Below, one piece after another: positions 38,546 to 51,141 of a DNA stretch of 64,000 bases. The notes under the pieces are model-generated. The model did not search any database, was not told where the DNA came from, and was given only the letters and a program-made list of their open reading frames with translations. Origin of the DNA: Ulota crispa (Eukaryota > Streptophyta > Bryopsida > Orthotrichales > Orthotrichaceae); the NCBI GenBank assembly GCA_963920765.1, contig OY987250.1:8184001-8248000 (forward strand). Reading direction: 5' to 3'. The first letter of the stretch is position 1. Every line of letters begins with the position of its first letter. Position numbers and translations under genes: made by a program.

Positions 38546-39394
38546 TCTCGTGGTGATTCCTCGGCAACTGGGGTAGATGAGATCATGAGAGGACCCCACC
38601 CGGCGATTGTGGAAGAAGAAGTCTACCGATGAAGGCCGGCGGTGGACATATACAGTAGAATTCGATCGAAATTCGGCGCCGTAAATTTGAATCTATGGTA
38701 GGTAGATCTTTTTCCTTTGGCGCTAGCAGCCGGTCGTTGTCAATCCCAGCTGGAGCACAATTTTGGTAAGCACCCTCTACCAGACGATGACGTGGAGGTA
38801 CACGTCACGTGCTCATGTCACTATCACCCACTGGCGCGGTTTCAAGCATTCCTGTACCTACTGCCGCTTAAACCCTACTACCGTGCTGAAACATCCAAAT
38901 CGAACACATTTCTTGCACCACTGAAAAGCTCCGTTTTGCTGATTTCAAATGTTGAGAAAGCATTTGCAATAGTGGTAGTCACGCATTCGTGGAGATTGAA
39001 ATTTTTTTGGAGATGGAGAATCAGTTGAGTGAAAATAGGAGCTAATGGGATTGGTTCTCCATGGAGAAGTTGGGACACCTCTTTTTGGGCAGTGGAGAAT
39101 GGTGAGTGGAGAATGGTGAGTGGAGAATGATTTACCTTTCATGGAACAACTTTAAGGAGCAACCAATAGAGTAAAACATGGTAAAAACAAGTGCATGTGG
39201 GTGAAAAGTTCCCCAAGAAAATTTCTCTAGCTCCATTCTCCAACCTCAGCGGTGGAGGAGAAAATGTCTCCAACCTCAGTGAATTCTCTCCCTGTGAACT
39301 GCGCTGGAAGTGCCACCTCCGCATTCTTTGATCTCGCAGAATTCTCAGACATGTCTTCACTACCCCTAATGTTCAATGATCTCATGGGGGCAAG
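38546..39394. other. Intergenic DNA upstream of the thaumatin-like gene
   Basis: More GC-balanced than average. It contains the triple gagtggagaatggt-type repeat near 39090-39130. Short frames of up to 103 codons lack recognisable domains. Confidence 0.45.
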
Positions 39395-40625
39395 TTAATC
39401 CCTGAGTGCCCATGCCATTTTCACCAAAATTAGGGTTTTGGGAGACCTACAACTTTGATGTACTGTATCTATGTCAATTGGATGATTCACAAAAAGTGAC
39501 CACTAGAAATAGTGGAATACCTCCCGGGGTGGCAAATCCTGTCTAATGCGTAGGGAGGACCATTTTGAGAAAGGGTAAAATGAGCTTTGTACTTCAAATT
39601 TAAGAAATTATTATAACTTCAAAAGAGCTTATAATAAATCTTTTATAGGTAATAATGAAGTTTTAACACTAGGATTCTTAGAATTTTTTTTAGAAGAGTA
39701 TTTAAGAAATAATAATTTTTAATAATTTCAAAAATGAGCTGGAGGGTCTGTGTGGTGCTACTTGTTTGAGAAATTCTTTGTACTATAAGTTCTTAAAATA
39801 ACTTTTGAGAACCTAAAACTTTTATAATTAGTATAAAAATGATACCATTAGAATCCCCTCAATGTCTTCTTTCTTACTATGTTCTTATAACCTACTTAAT
39901 AAATCAATTTGTTCCCTTCTTGTACATTAGAAGGGTTAAGAAAGCCTCTATCTTTGTATTGTGAGTTGCCACCCTGGGGAAGACCTACTTAGAAAGTGGC
40001 TTGCAAATTTTGGGAATAATTGACATGGGAGATGGGAGATTATAACATTTGATCAAACAACATGTGATGGCAAAATCTCATTTATTACTAGGTAGTTGCT
40101 ACTTGATAATTTTTACAAATTTCTATAAGCTTTTGATTCATCTTAAATTTTGTGAGTAGCAAGATTAGATGTGAATGCACAATCTTGTAAGTTACTAAAG
40201 ATTGCCCTTCTCTTTATGTCCAGTTTTAGGGCTTCAAATTACTATTGCACGGAAAACAATGATTAGCACTGCCAATGATGGTTGTCATAAAAAGAGTCTA
40301 GAACATGCTTGAACCCTTGTCAACAACTTTCTTGCTACCACAAAGCAAACACAAGGAAGCTTGCAAACAATATTGACCGGTTGCAACCTATAAGACGTTG
40401 CTTGTCACCATGCCTTGTATGGTGTTTCACCCAATCAAATCTCTTGCAGCACTTGTACAATATTTGGCTTTCCTTGTCATTATTCCATGGGCATGGACAA
40501 CTTGAATGCCTTCATAATTATAGTTTATAGCAAGATCAAAAAATTATATCCAATGCCTCAAACAAGCCTTTGAAATCATGAGCAATAGGATCGCATCGCT
40601 AGGGAGCTCAAGGATTGAGCAATTA
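39395..40625. mobile_element. TTAA-type element related to copy 1, right end decayed
   Basis: It starts TTAATCCCTGAGTGCCCATGCC (first base 39395). Its sequence then follows the reverse complement of 4327-5061 in order (for example the tagggttttgggagacctac block, and gatcaaaaaattatatcca near 40535), with extra interior DNA. The far end near 40600-40625 keeps similarity to the copy 1 terminus but has no clear TTAA. Confidence 0.55.
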
Positions 40626-40735
40626 GAGAGTAATTAGAGAGTAATTCCTCTCCTAGCAAGCTTGGCCTTGCCCATATGAGGTACCATTGTTACTACTAGT
40701 TTTTAAATCATCAATAATAAAGAGCTAGCAGCATG

Positions 40736-41034
40736 CACAAGTCTGGTACTTTTTGCATGGAATTTGGGTGCCCAAACAACGACAACAAAACTTGAGTCAA
40801 AACTAGAGATTTTGCATAAATGTTGTAAAGGGTATATTCATTCTAGAATGCATGTGTCACTAGCGCAAAGACCAAAATAATGAAGTGGCAACATTCACAA
40901 ACTATGCACAAATATAGTACATTTTGCATGGAATCTGGGTGCCCAAACAGTGACATCAAAACTAGAAATTTTACATACATTTAATTGATGGTATATCAAT
41001 TTTAGAATGCATGTGTCACTAGCACAAAGACTAA
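40736..41034. repeat. Tandem duplication, unit about 170 bp
   Basis: The block tttttgcatggaatttgggtgcccaaac ... agaatgcatgtgtcactagc at 40748-40867 recurs at about 40918-41022 with point differences. Confidence 0.75.
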
Positions 41035-41415
41035 AAACACAATTAATCCTTTGCAAAGAAGTTTTTGGACATTTCTAGAGCGACAGAGGGAGTACTTTCT
41101 TTGAAGCCACTCTGTGAATGTGGAAAGTTCATTTCAATCCTCTTCACACTTTGGAAATGCGTAATTTCTATGATGTGGACGTAGTTGTGTTTGTTCCGAG
41201 GTTAAATGCCTTTTTAGGCGTGTGGGACCACGGCCCAGGACCCGCCAGAAGCGGTTCCATTAATAGAAAATGTGGGTATGTGTTTGTTCCGAGGAGATGG
41301 AGCTTTTCTTTCCATGGTGCATGATTTGCATATTTGTTAGTTTGGTCATTGCAGCTTCGGACAAGAGTGGAAACTTGATTTTGCAATTGGCATGAGGAGA
41401 GGAATTGCTGCTTCT

Positions 41416-41728
41416 AAGGGAGGAGGCTCATGAGTGGATCATCTAAGGGCTGAAACTGAATTTTGGGGAGGTGAAACTTCTTAAATTTTTCTTCAAAGAC
41501 AAGAGAAATTAACATGTAACCCAAGTTAGTTCATATTTTTTGGAATTTTGTGAGATTAGTTATGAAATTTTGAAGCTAAAAGGCCACAACACTCTAAAAT
41601 GGATCACCTTCTCAAATATACATTATTTGTACATTGTTGAAGGGCTATGAAAAATAACATATATAAAGCTAGGACATTTAAGAAGGTGATCCATTTTAGA
41701 GCTTGAGCCGAATTAGAGCCTTCTACCT
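41416..41728. mobile_element. AGGTAGGAGG MITE (family 1), intergenic, 313 bp
   Basis: It starts after TA with AGGGAGGAGGCTCATGAG and ends AGAGCCTTCTACCT. The interior block ggctgaaactgaattttgg is shared with 60296-60611. Confidence 0.78.
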
Positions 41729-41892
41729 TTTCTACAGTTTTGATTGCTGGCTTTTCAGCAATCGTATGCACATTGTGATACTTGCAACAAACTCAGACTG
41801 GTAAGTAATTTCAATGTAAATTTCTTTTATAGAGATAACTGGATTTTGTTACTTCTAGGGTTTATTGCTTTTGAAAATTTCAATGCTCTTAA

Positions 41893-42800
41893 CCCCTAAA
41901 TCCCTAAGTGTCCCCTTGAGGGACAAATGGGATTTCACCTCAATTTTTGTCCTGATTTTTTGAAACATTTCTTGAAGATAGGAAAACACATTAGCTTTAG
42001 GGGAATCTAATTTTTATTCCAATCAATGCCCAAAAGCAAAAATTATGCCTAGATAAGCAAAAATTTATGCAAATTGGGCAGCAAAAAAAATTTACAAAAA
42101 CTTGAATTTTTTTATTTTTGTTTCTTTTGTCATAGGTTATAGTTTTTTCTACATCTGAAGCTTTGATCCATTCCATTTGGACTAGTTATGAGAAAGTTAT
42201 GGACAATCTTGTTTTTTGGGCACCTCAAGCATCTTCTTGAAAAAATAACTTATAAACTTCATTTTTGAATGCCAGTTTAACATATTTTCAAAAAAAATTG
42301 TTGGAAAGGGTGAAGTTTGCTTTCTAAAACAATCTCACCATGGGGCTTATTGAGTTTCAATTCCATTGCAAGGTTATTAACAATTTAAGTTTTTGTTCAA
42401 TCTCATGCCTTCTTCTACCTAATGTTTTTTTAAAGCATGAAAATTATGTATTTTTTGTTTTGATTTTTTTCCAAAGATTCTCAACTCAATGTCCCACCAT
42501 AAAAAAATAAAATTCAAAACTCTATGGTGCAAAAGTATTAAGTTAAAAAAGTTCAAAGTCAAATAGTCTGGTCATACAAGGTGCAAAACAATTTGTTTTT
42601 TACACTTTGAATGCAAATATCTTGCAATCTGTGCAGTCAAAGTTTTTGAATTTTTATTTCTGCATTCTTATACTAGTCTAGTACAAGATCCTACAGTTAG
42701 ATATGCAAAAAAACTAATTTTCAAAAAAAATTAGTCTTTGCAAAAGAAATGGCAATTTTGAGTGTCTTCTGACAAAATAATGGCCCCAAGGATTTAGGGG
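41893..42800. mobile_element. TTAA-bounded inverted-repeat element, copy 2 (908 bp)
   Basis: TTAA sits on both sides (41889-41892 and 42801-42804). The left end is CCCCTAAATCCCTAAGTG and the right end CCCCAAGGATTTAGGGG. The interior has no recognisable coding sequence. Confidence 0.75.
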
Positions 42801-42894
42801 TTAATCAAAGGCAAGTGTCCAAGAACTCTCTATCTTCTCAACTATAGATTGACCATCAGTGTTTGAATTCCATGTATGCAAAAATTGGTAGCAT

Positions 42895-43362
42895 TTAGGC
42901 CCTCTTTACACTAGAAGTGAGAAGTCATGAAAAATTCCAAATAGGTCATGGCTTCTCCTTGAAACGTCAATCTTTGGAGGTAACAGCTGTTGATTGTTAT
43001 GTCAACAGAAGGGGTCATGAAACTAAGTTTACTTTTTTAGCATGTTCCTTAAAAAAAATATTAAAAGAACAAAAATGATTTGTATTATGGATTTTGACCA
43101 AATAATCTCTAAAATTATATTCAAACCTAGCATTTTAGGAAGGCTTGGTCACAATTCCAAGAGACCCAAAAATTGTGCACTTTCATTGTCATGGAGGACA
43201 AAACTGTTGTCTACCTTATTTTTTCTTTTTCTTTTTTGTGTCCTTTGGAAAAAAAATTCCAACAAAAAATCACATTGCTTGGTCTTCTCAATTTCTATAG
43301 GTTTCATTAGCTGAAATTTTGCTCTCCATGGCTTCTCACCTCTAGTGTAAAGGGGGCCTAAA
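42895..43362. mobile_element. GGCCC-ended MITE (possibly hAT-like), about 470 bp
   Basis: The inverted ends are TTTAGGCCCTCTTTACACTAG and its near-complement CTAGTGTAAAGGGGGCCTAAA, followed inward by gaagtgagaagtcatg pairing with catggcttctcacctc. The target duplication is ambiguous. The 90-codon and 82-codon frames inside are not genes. Confidence 0.68.
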
Positions 43363-43593
43363 TTATTTTGAACGGCCCAATCAAGTTTTACAAACAAAGG
43401 AGCTCAATTATGTAGCTTTGACTAATAAAGGGGGATAAATCGCTTTCTATTATAATATAGATGAACATAAACATAAACGCACCAAAATTGTACATTTCTA
43501 GATGAGGCAAAAGGCACTTCCAAGTAGTTACCATTTGAAAGCCACATAGGGCAAAAAAGGGTCACATCCCCAAACTTGCCAAAGGTGGTTTAA

Positions 43594-43829
43594 CCCTTGA
43601 ACGACACGAAAGCCCTTTGCGACCGTATGTACAACCGTATGTACAACCGTATGTACAGACATATTTGAGCTGCTCTAAGGACTTTCCAAAAAATTTAATG
43701 CACCCACCATCATACAACCCTTCAATATTTATGATTGTAACACTAAATTTCCAACTAATTCAAACTTTTGAATATTAATTACAATCGTATTTGGTACAGT
43801 ATCTGCAGAGCCCAAGGGCCCTTCAGGGG
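43594..43829. mobile_element. TTAA-bounded inverted-repeat element, copy 3 (236 bp)
   Basis: TTAA lies at 43590-43593 and 43830-43833. The ends are CCCTTGAACGACACG and GGGCCCTTCAGGGG. Inside is a small tandem repeat of accgtatgtacaa (13 bp, three copies, about 43622-43658). Confidence 0.7.
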
Positions 43830-44050
43830 TTAAGCTTAGTGAAGTTTGTGAAACGGTCACTATGGAGTAATGGTCCAAGTGGTTATCCATTCAACATAAT
43901 AAGCCAACATGTTGATTTGATGTCACATTAGAAACCATATTTCTACCGAGTATTGGGAGAAATAACGTAATGTTCCCCACAAAAAATGTTGTGTATAAGC
44001 TAAGCTTATGTCATTTGCAACTTCTATTTTCAGTCATCATTAAATCATTA

Positions 44051-44573
44051 GGGGATTAATATGTCTACCACACCCTTTCATCTATTCTACCACACCCCAG
44101 GTATAAATTTTAGATTTCTACCATCAAATAGTCAAACTTAGAATTTGGAATTCAGATTTGGACTTAGAGACCTTGATTTTGTCTAGAACCATAAAAAAAG
44201 AGTTGTAATTGAGCAACACCCAATAAAAAAGCTTAGCTTGGAAAAAAGTATTACTTTTACTTTTGTTTATATAAAAAAGATAAGCTTTCTCAATGGGTGT
44301 TGTTCAATTACAACCTTTTTTAATGATTCTAATTAAATCACGGTCTCTTAAGTCCAAATCTGAGTTCCAAATTCTCAAATTCAGCTTTTTGATGGTAAAA
44401 ATCTAAAATTTACCCTTTTTTTTATGATTCCAAACTAAGTTGCGGTCTCTGAAGTCCAAATCTGAATTCCAAATTCTCAAATTCAGCTTTTCAATAGTAG
44501 AAATCTAAAATCTAAAATTTACCCAGGTGGGTGGTAGAATAGCTGAAAGGGTATAGTAGATATATCAATCCCG
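44051..44573. mobile_element. Mutator-like foldback MITE (523 bp)
   Basis: The flanking 9-mers AAATCATTA (44042-44050) and AAATCGTTA (44574-44582) differ at one base. The ends are GGGATTAATATGTCTACC and the complement of GGGATTGATATATCTACTA. One arm segment is present twice near the right end (ctgaattccaaattctcaaa type), so the copy has an internal duplication. Confidence 0.8.
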
Positions 44574-44599
44574 AAATCGTTATTGTAAGTTGCACTTGA

Positions 44600-44631
44600 T
44601 AACATATACCCTAAGGTCCTTTAGAGGTTAA
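44600..44631. mobile_element. Single TTAA element end
   Basis: The sequence aaggtcctttagagg followed by TTAA (44628-44631) resembles the right end of the TTAA-bounded family. No partner end was found nearby upstream. Confidence 0.4.
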
Positions 44632-44942
44632 AGCGCCAAGATTTCACATACACAAAATGTTAACATTTAAATTCTCATTACTCTAATCTGTATTCTCAAA
44701 ATAACGCAACCAACATTCTAAATACAAAGAACTTTTTCAATCGCAAAACAGCGTTGGCAATTCAATAGTTCGGGCAATATAGTATCATGAATCGGCTATC
44801 ACAAGAATAGCGAAGTATCCACGCTCCATACAAATATAGCAAAAGAAGGGTTATGATCGTATGATAAAAATACCATATCATAAAACATGTATCATACATA
44901 TAGGCACAAGTGCAGAGATACCACTAAAACATTTGTGCCACT

Positions 44943-47433
44943 CTAATTCACCTTCACAACGTCATCCTTGGTTTCTACCACAACCCCAGGTATTACTTCG
45001 CGGTGGTGAGCAATAGACTGATACATCACAGATCAGCCGACTAGATTTCTATTGTGAAATGATCTAAGCCCTCGGATGGCTCTTCGTCATCTTGATAGAG
45101 TTAACTCTTTTAACATGAGTCTGAATTGCAAGGAGAGGCAAAGTAGGAATAATACCGTACCTGCTTTCCAGGCAGACCCTTCTCTGAATTGTAGGTGAGA
45201 GCAGGAACAGGAAACGCAGACGAGGCTAACCCTGGATGTAAAATCCAAAGGTGCTGAAATCCACAGCATTTGAGGGGAGTAAAAAAAATGCCAGGTCATG
45301 CACAGACCCAAATTATTAAATTACAGAAGCAGACAGCCTCCTTCAAAGTGCACTCTCGAGCTGGCAAGCTGATATACTTCAGGACGTCAAGAGACACTCC
45401 AGCCATAGGCTTTTTCTCTCTTACCATACGACTCCTGGCTCCACTTCCACAAAAATATTGCAATCCAAAGAATGCTCACAGCAGTTTTATTGCTGCATTA
45501 GCACTGACCTATTTTCATCACCAGAACATGAGCAGTATCTGCTAGCTCTCTCCTTTTATGATGCTTTTAGGAATAACAGAAACAAATCCACCAGAGAAAC
45601 TTGGCGATAGGCATGTACAGTCTTTAATTTGGAACCTGAGAGGTGAGCAAATACCATTGCCTCATTTACCCACCAGGTTTCTCAAACTTTTGACCTATGA
45701 TCTGAGGCATTCTTCTTTGCAAATTCCTCTTCCGGAGATCTAAAGTATTGTGCAGCAGCAAGTTTTGTTCTTGGGAGTTTCGGATTGTTGTTTTTCTGTT
45801 TCACGCACAACAGAGATGAAACAAGATTAGGTCAATGGAAAAGGATGTCAAATGGGAAGTAAATAAAATAGGTAGTTGAGACTTCAGGGAACTACAGAAG
45901 ATTTCATGGTTTTTACAGACTCCTGATACTGCATGATCCCCCGACTGAACACATATCCTGCTAGCAAAAACTAACAGAACTCTGTGATACGTTATTTTCA
46001 ATCTATACAGCTCCAACTATTATATCACCAGCAGGCCAAACATGTAGACCAAAGTCATACAACATGCAAATTCCAGAGATGAATGAACAAGTTGCAGCCA
46101 TTCTTCAGCTAAAAGGAGCATTTCACGAACTTCTGGAGTACATTGAACTATAATAGTGCATGAACTATAATAGTGCAAGATACCATAAACCAACATACTT
46201 TTTGGCCACAAAATGCCAAATAGTAGTCGGCTTTGGGTGCTATCAACGTATTTTTGGCAAATGATAGTTTGAACCCGTTGTTGTAGCTTTTGTTCTAAGG
46301 CCTCCTTGCTTATAGTTACAAAGAGTTTTAACTTATTGAGGGGTGTTATGAATAACTTGTATGGTTGTCAGGTCTTTGTTGTTTTATGCTGTAATACCCT
46401 TCAATAAGTTGAAACTCCTTGTAATTATAAACACCTCAATGAATTGAAACTCTTTGTAACTATAAGAAGAGAAATCTTAGGGAAAGAGCTACGAAAACAG
46501 ATTTGAATTATCATTTGCCATAAATATGTTGATAGCACCCAAAATCAACCACTATTTGACATTTTGTGGCCAAATGTTTGTTGATTTATGGCGTCTTGCA
46601 CTGTAATACAGGACAGCAAGACAACAAGGAAATTATAGCTACAATGAGTACAGTACTTCCATTTAAGTAAAAAAAAAAAGAGGTAGGTAGAATTGTGGTA
46701 CCACTAGCTTTATCGTTAGTAGGTGGCCGTAAGACAACATGCATGGTGATCACGCATCCTGGAATTTCCCCCAGAATTACCCTGGAGTCGGCGAGCGTTT
46801 TGCTGTTCTCCAAGATTTTACCAGCATTTATCAGCTTCAAATCATTTATAGACTTGGGGCCATTTTGCTTTTCTGCACAGATGCACAGCTCGATTCTGTC
46901 AAATCCCATCATTATGGAGGAAACGAAATGCCCTAAGGTAGCGACACCCATAACCATCCCTGTACCCATACCCATCACCTCTAAAATCTTGGAAAATCAG
47001 TGGAAGCATATAGATGTAATTACAAGGATGTACAACATGTGAACATGAAATCTTAGTGTTAGTATTAGGTGCAATTGCAGTCGGCTCTTTAAAAAAAATT
47101 CACAACTTATTCTCACAGTATCCAAATAATACATTCGAAAGTGCAAACTCATCATTTTATCTCTTGCTAATAGGATCCTCTAATTTGCTAGATGTTTATT
47201 AATAATCATCATGTTCAAAACCCTTATTTTGACGGTTATGGGTGCTACTACCTTACCTCACTAAAACAATCATTTAAAATGACCGTCAACGCACCTTTTG
47301 GCCAATGGTTGAGAATACTCTCTTTGATGTTGGCCACTGTAGTTGCTGGCGCATACTTGTTAGGACCTATGTCTGTTCCGTCGTATAAACGGAACTTGAG
47401 CTCCACAGGCTCCTCCAACGACATCACAGACAT
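44943..47433 (-). CDS. MUB: Membrane-anchored ubiquitin-fold protein (MUB) homologue; 3' end uncertain
   Basis: Exons on the minus strand: 47295-47433, 46702-46872, then tentatively 45161-45231 and 44943-45017 (151 aa). The first two are firm: VELKFRLYDGTDIGPNKYAP, IKESILNHWPK, QNGPKSINDLKLINAGKILE and TMHVVLRPP are the ubiquitin-fold signature of plant MUB proteins. Known MUBs are about 118 aa and end in a CaaX box that is prenylated, placing them on the plasma membrane, where they recruit group VI E2 enzymes. Here the two downstream exons are phase-compatible with good GT/AG sites but encode no CaaX. Reading through the exon 2 donor instead gives a hydrophobic tail ending near 46586. Intron 1 is mostly a MITE, and the large intron 2 contains a foldback element. 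Confidence 0.82.
46155..46606. mobile_element. Foldback MITE in MUB intron 2, about 450 bp
   Basis: The left arm gtgcaagataccataaacc, tttttggccacaaaatgcca and gggtgctatcaacgta pairs with the right arm ending tggcgtcttgcac. The inner arms repeat tagttacaaagagtt / aactctttgtaacta. The target duplication is unclear. Confidence 0.75.
46936..47253. mobile_element. AGGTAG MITE (family 2), 318 bp, in MUB intron 1
   Basis: TA target duplication (46934-46935 and 47254-47255). The ends are AGGTAGCGACACCCATAACC and GGTTATGGGTGCTACTACCT. It makes up about three quarters of the 422-bp first intron of the MUB gene. Confidence 0.87.
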
Positions 47434-48957
47434 AATTTCTACACCACTGAAAGGTTTTGGAGAGAATTCACACTCCCAAGTCTGCTATAACCTACAAAAA
47501 TTCCTCTGATATCTTCTTCAAATATCGCCCCTAGTTTGACAACCACCTGCAAAAAAGGAAAAAATCGAAAATTTTCCACATCAGATTTCCAGCACAACAA
47601 TCCATTTATCAACCCAAAAAATCTAAGGAATTAGCAAGGGGAACAAAACTAGGTCAAAGAGATTATTCGAAAATTAGGATTCAAATATTGTGGCACCCAC
47701 TAGAAAAATCATCACCAACCAAAGTGAAAAAAAACACGTAAAATCAACAAAAACAACTGCGTCCAAATCAACAGCAACGCCACAAGCATCTCACGATCTA
47801 CTGTACAGAACAGACATATTTAAAGTACGAGTGGAAAGTAACATCCTTAGAAAAAATTTACATCCATCCGCAACCAACAAAAAAATTCATTTTGGCTCGG
47901 ATCCAAATTACGGTACCCCTAAAAAACCCACGACTCTGATTCTAATATCCAAAGGAAAGCCATGATATAAGATTCCAAAACCAACAGAAACCAAACAAAC
48001 AAAACAGAGAGCCGGGACACAATCACCCAAAATAAAAACCAGTGTAAGTAAATACTTCTCAAAAAAAAATGGTCAAACAGCCAAATAAGATAACCACGCC
48101 CCAATCCCTATAACAGATCTTACAAAGTAAACAACATCCAGTAGTAAAACTACACAAAATAAATCCACGAAATCAAAAAACAAACAACACTCGACTCGAT
48201 TCAAAATCGTAGATCCTAATCTAACGCAGGGCGTAGCACTCAAAAAAACCTCAAAATGGACACAACACCATAAAAAGAGCAACATACACGAACTGACCAC
48301 AACTAAAACACACATAACTTAACATCAAAGCCAAGCAACACAAGAGAGATCACACGAATAAGAAACATAAACCCAAAAAACGCTCAAATCGCTCAAATCT
48401 ATCTGCCCAGCCTAACGCCCCCGATCATAACCTCCACAGTAACATCAACCAACATCATACGAAACACACACGCTTCTCACCCTAAATTGCAAGCTCCTCC
48501 GGAGTCCAAAACAGCTGCTATTGCTATTGCTGCTTTCTCTGTTTCACCAGCAGCAGCTTCTCCACGTCCACTCCGCCATGAACACTCGCTCCTGCTACGC
48601 ACTCCACATGCTGCCCGTGTTGTGAAGCTTCAAAAATGGGAGTAAATCGATGCAAATGGGAGTAAATGGGAGCAAACCCTAGTGGGGATGGAACTTGGTG
48701 TGTAGGGCATCAAATTTTGTGAGATAAAAAGGAGAGTGATGAGGAGAGGGAGAGTGGAATGGTGAGATGTGAGGTGTGGGGATGGAGAGGGGGTCAGAAT
48801 GGAGAGGAGGGAGAGGGAGAGGGGGTGGCAGGGGAGGGAGGGTGGAGATCCGCCATGCCCTTCCCGGCGGAGCTTTGAATGAAAGAAGAAAGGAAGACGA
48901 GGATGACGGAGGAGGACTGGCAATGGTGAAATGGGAATAGTGGACTCAGGCTGGGCT
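47434..48957. other. MUB upstream region and purine/pyrimidine-biased DNA
   Basis: The first several hundred bases are probably MUB promoter and leader. 48640-48930 is strongly purine-rich on the plus strand. The minus-strand frames there reflect that bias. Confidence 0.4.
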
Positions 48958-49065
48958 TCGTAGAGTAGTTAGTAGAGTGGTCCATATAGTGGTGAGTAGA
49001 GTGGTTAGTAGAGTAGTTAGTAGAGTAGTTAGTAGAGTGGTCAGTGGAGTGGTTCACGTGTTGGC
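48958..49065. repeat. Short tandem repeat, agagtagttagt type
   Basis: About nine imperfect units of 11-12 bases (gttagtagagta / gtggttagtaga). They follow a purine-rich stretch at 48720-48930 (gggagagggagagggg type). Reading frames here are repeat products. Confidence 0.75.
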
Positions 49066-49255
49066 TGTTATTTGGTCGCCCGCCTTTGACTGGGTATGGG
49101 GACAAGTGCACACGTTTCCACAGCAGCCGGTACATGCACACTTGCACACTTGCTCACCATACTTTCATCTTTTCATACTATAAACTTGAGAGGCAGAAAA
49201 TAAGGAATTTTTTTCAAATCAGATGTTCATTCCAGTGTTTGGGGAGAAATGTTAA

Positions 49256-49888
49256 CCCCTAAATGCCTGAGGCCTTTTCTGGGGTTTTAGGACTTTGCTT
49301 CAAATTGAACAAAATGGCAACATTTTAATAAGCTGTATCAAGTTCTTTTGAATTGTAACCATACAAATTCAAACTAGATATGTTAAAGGTCACGCAAGAA
49401 AAAAAAACACAACAATATCACTAATGGATTGAAAGATTATAATGTTTGATCATGAGGGTGTTAAAACTACAAAAACGACTTGAAGCCTTTGAATTCTCTT
49501 TTCACATGTTGGATTTTAAAAAATAACCATCAAAAAAATATGAGGTTAAAGGAAATAACATACGTAACCCCAATCACTTTATAGCTTTTCAAAATCTTTT
49601 TTACAATTTTTCAAATGAAACTTTTATGTAAAATTTTCTCCAAGATCTTGTGTATTTGAGGCTCATTTCCAAGAGCTCTCAACACTAGAGAAAGTCAAGA
49701 CCCTTGCATGAAAGCTTGAATAAAAAAATCATAATTGATCATTTTCAAAATCAAATTGTTGATCCTAAAATTAGACATCACAAAGAATAAATCCAAAATG
49801 TAAAATACTAAAAATAGTAACTTAGTTAAGTTTATTGAACTTCAGAATATTGCAAACACCAAAATTGGGTGCCGCAAGCATTTAGGGA
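49256..49888. mobile_element. TTAA-bounded inverted-repeat element, copy 4 (633 bp)
   Basis: TTAA lies at 49252-49255 and 49889-49892. The left end is CCCCTAAATGCCTGAGGCC and the right end GCCGCAAGCATTTAGGGA. No coding sequence is seen inside. Confidence 0.72.
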
Positions 49889-50422
49889 TTAACTTCACTG
49901 GATAAAATCCGGTATTTCCCAATTTTGTTAGGATTTTCACTAATAGGCACCGGTTTTGTACTTCTAAATTTATACTATAAATACTATATTTAGGTTTTTA
50001 TGGAAAAATGAACTGGTTTTTCATCAAGTAGTTTGAGGTCGTAGCCGAGTTTTTGCAATTTCAACCGATTGCCACTACATTAACTGCCAGTTCTCCCCAA
50101 ACCTTGATTCATTCTACACCAAATAAGGTAACCGTATCCATACTTGAGCAGTCCCCAATACTGCACTCTACATTGAGGGTAGACACATCCATTCCTCACC
50201 CCTCCCCAAACCCGCACCCTAGATTTGAGGCTTTCATGACATAGCTTTGAACCCATAGTGGAGTAGTGAATGTCACTTGCACAAGCATGTCAGTTGCTAA
50301 GCTACTTTGGGATGGTTGGGATTGGGACCATCCAGTGCCACTATAGGAACATATCCAAGCAGTTTCAAGGTTAGTTTAGAATTGCTAATAGGGACCCTAT
50401 GAGCTCCAACTTTGCCCTTTAA

Positions 50423-51141
50423 CCTCTAAAGGACCAAAGTCCCCTCAAGGGACTTTTGGGATTTGGGGCATGTACTTATGGCTAGACTACTTTGTGTAAT
50501 TTTTTGAAACTTTTATGGGAGATGGGGAATTCAAAGATTTGTGTGGGCATCTAATTTTCACCTCATTTGGACATTTATTGAAGAAGTTAAAAATGAATTT
50601 ATGAGAATTTTAGTTCAGAGGATAGCCCAAAAACTTCTTTATAAATTGCATTTTTTTAAAATAAAATTTCAAGGTTAGTTCTTTAGACTTATGTATATGT
50701 GGGAAGCTTTGAATCATTCAATTCTAATTGATGAGATGAAAGTTATGAAAAGTTTTAGTTTGCGGATAGGTGTGGAGAATCTCAAAATAATGCCTACATG
50801 CAAACTAAAACTTCTCATAACTTTCATCTCATCAATTAGAATTGAATGATTCAAAGCTTCCCACATATACAAAAGTCTAAAGAATTAACCTCAAATTTTT
50901 ATTTTTAAAAAATGCACTTTTTAAAGAATTTTTTGGGCTGCCCGCCAAACTAAATTTCTCATAAACTCATTTTTAACTTCTTCAATAAATGTTGGAATGA
51001 GGAAAAAACTAGATGCGCACACAGATCTTTGAATTCCCCATCTCCCATAAAAGTTTCAAAAAATCACACAAAGTAGTTTAGCCATAGGTACGTGCCCGAA
51101 ATCCCATTTGTCTCCAAAAAGGGGGCTTGGTCCTTTAGGGG
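50423..51141. mobile_element. TTAA-bounded foldback element, near-perfect palindrome (719 bp)
   Basis: TTAA lies at 50419-50422 and 51142-51145. The left end is CCTCTAAAGGACCAAAG and the right end CTTGGTCCTTTAGGGG. Unlike its relatives, the whole element is an inverted repeat. The left arm (about 50423-50768) is matched by the right arm (about 50801-51141), for example gaagctttgaatcattcaat against its complement near 50848, with a short loop around 50770-50800. Transcription through it would give a hairpin with arms of about 340 bases. Confidence 0.82.

Noticed and set aside
46020-46211. Possible extra MUB exon on the minus strand (LLLAEEWLQLVHSS region)
   Set aside because: It runs into the foldback element, has no matching phase and splice sites with the firm exons, and resembles no MUB sequence.
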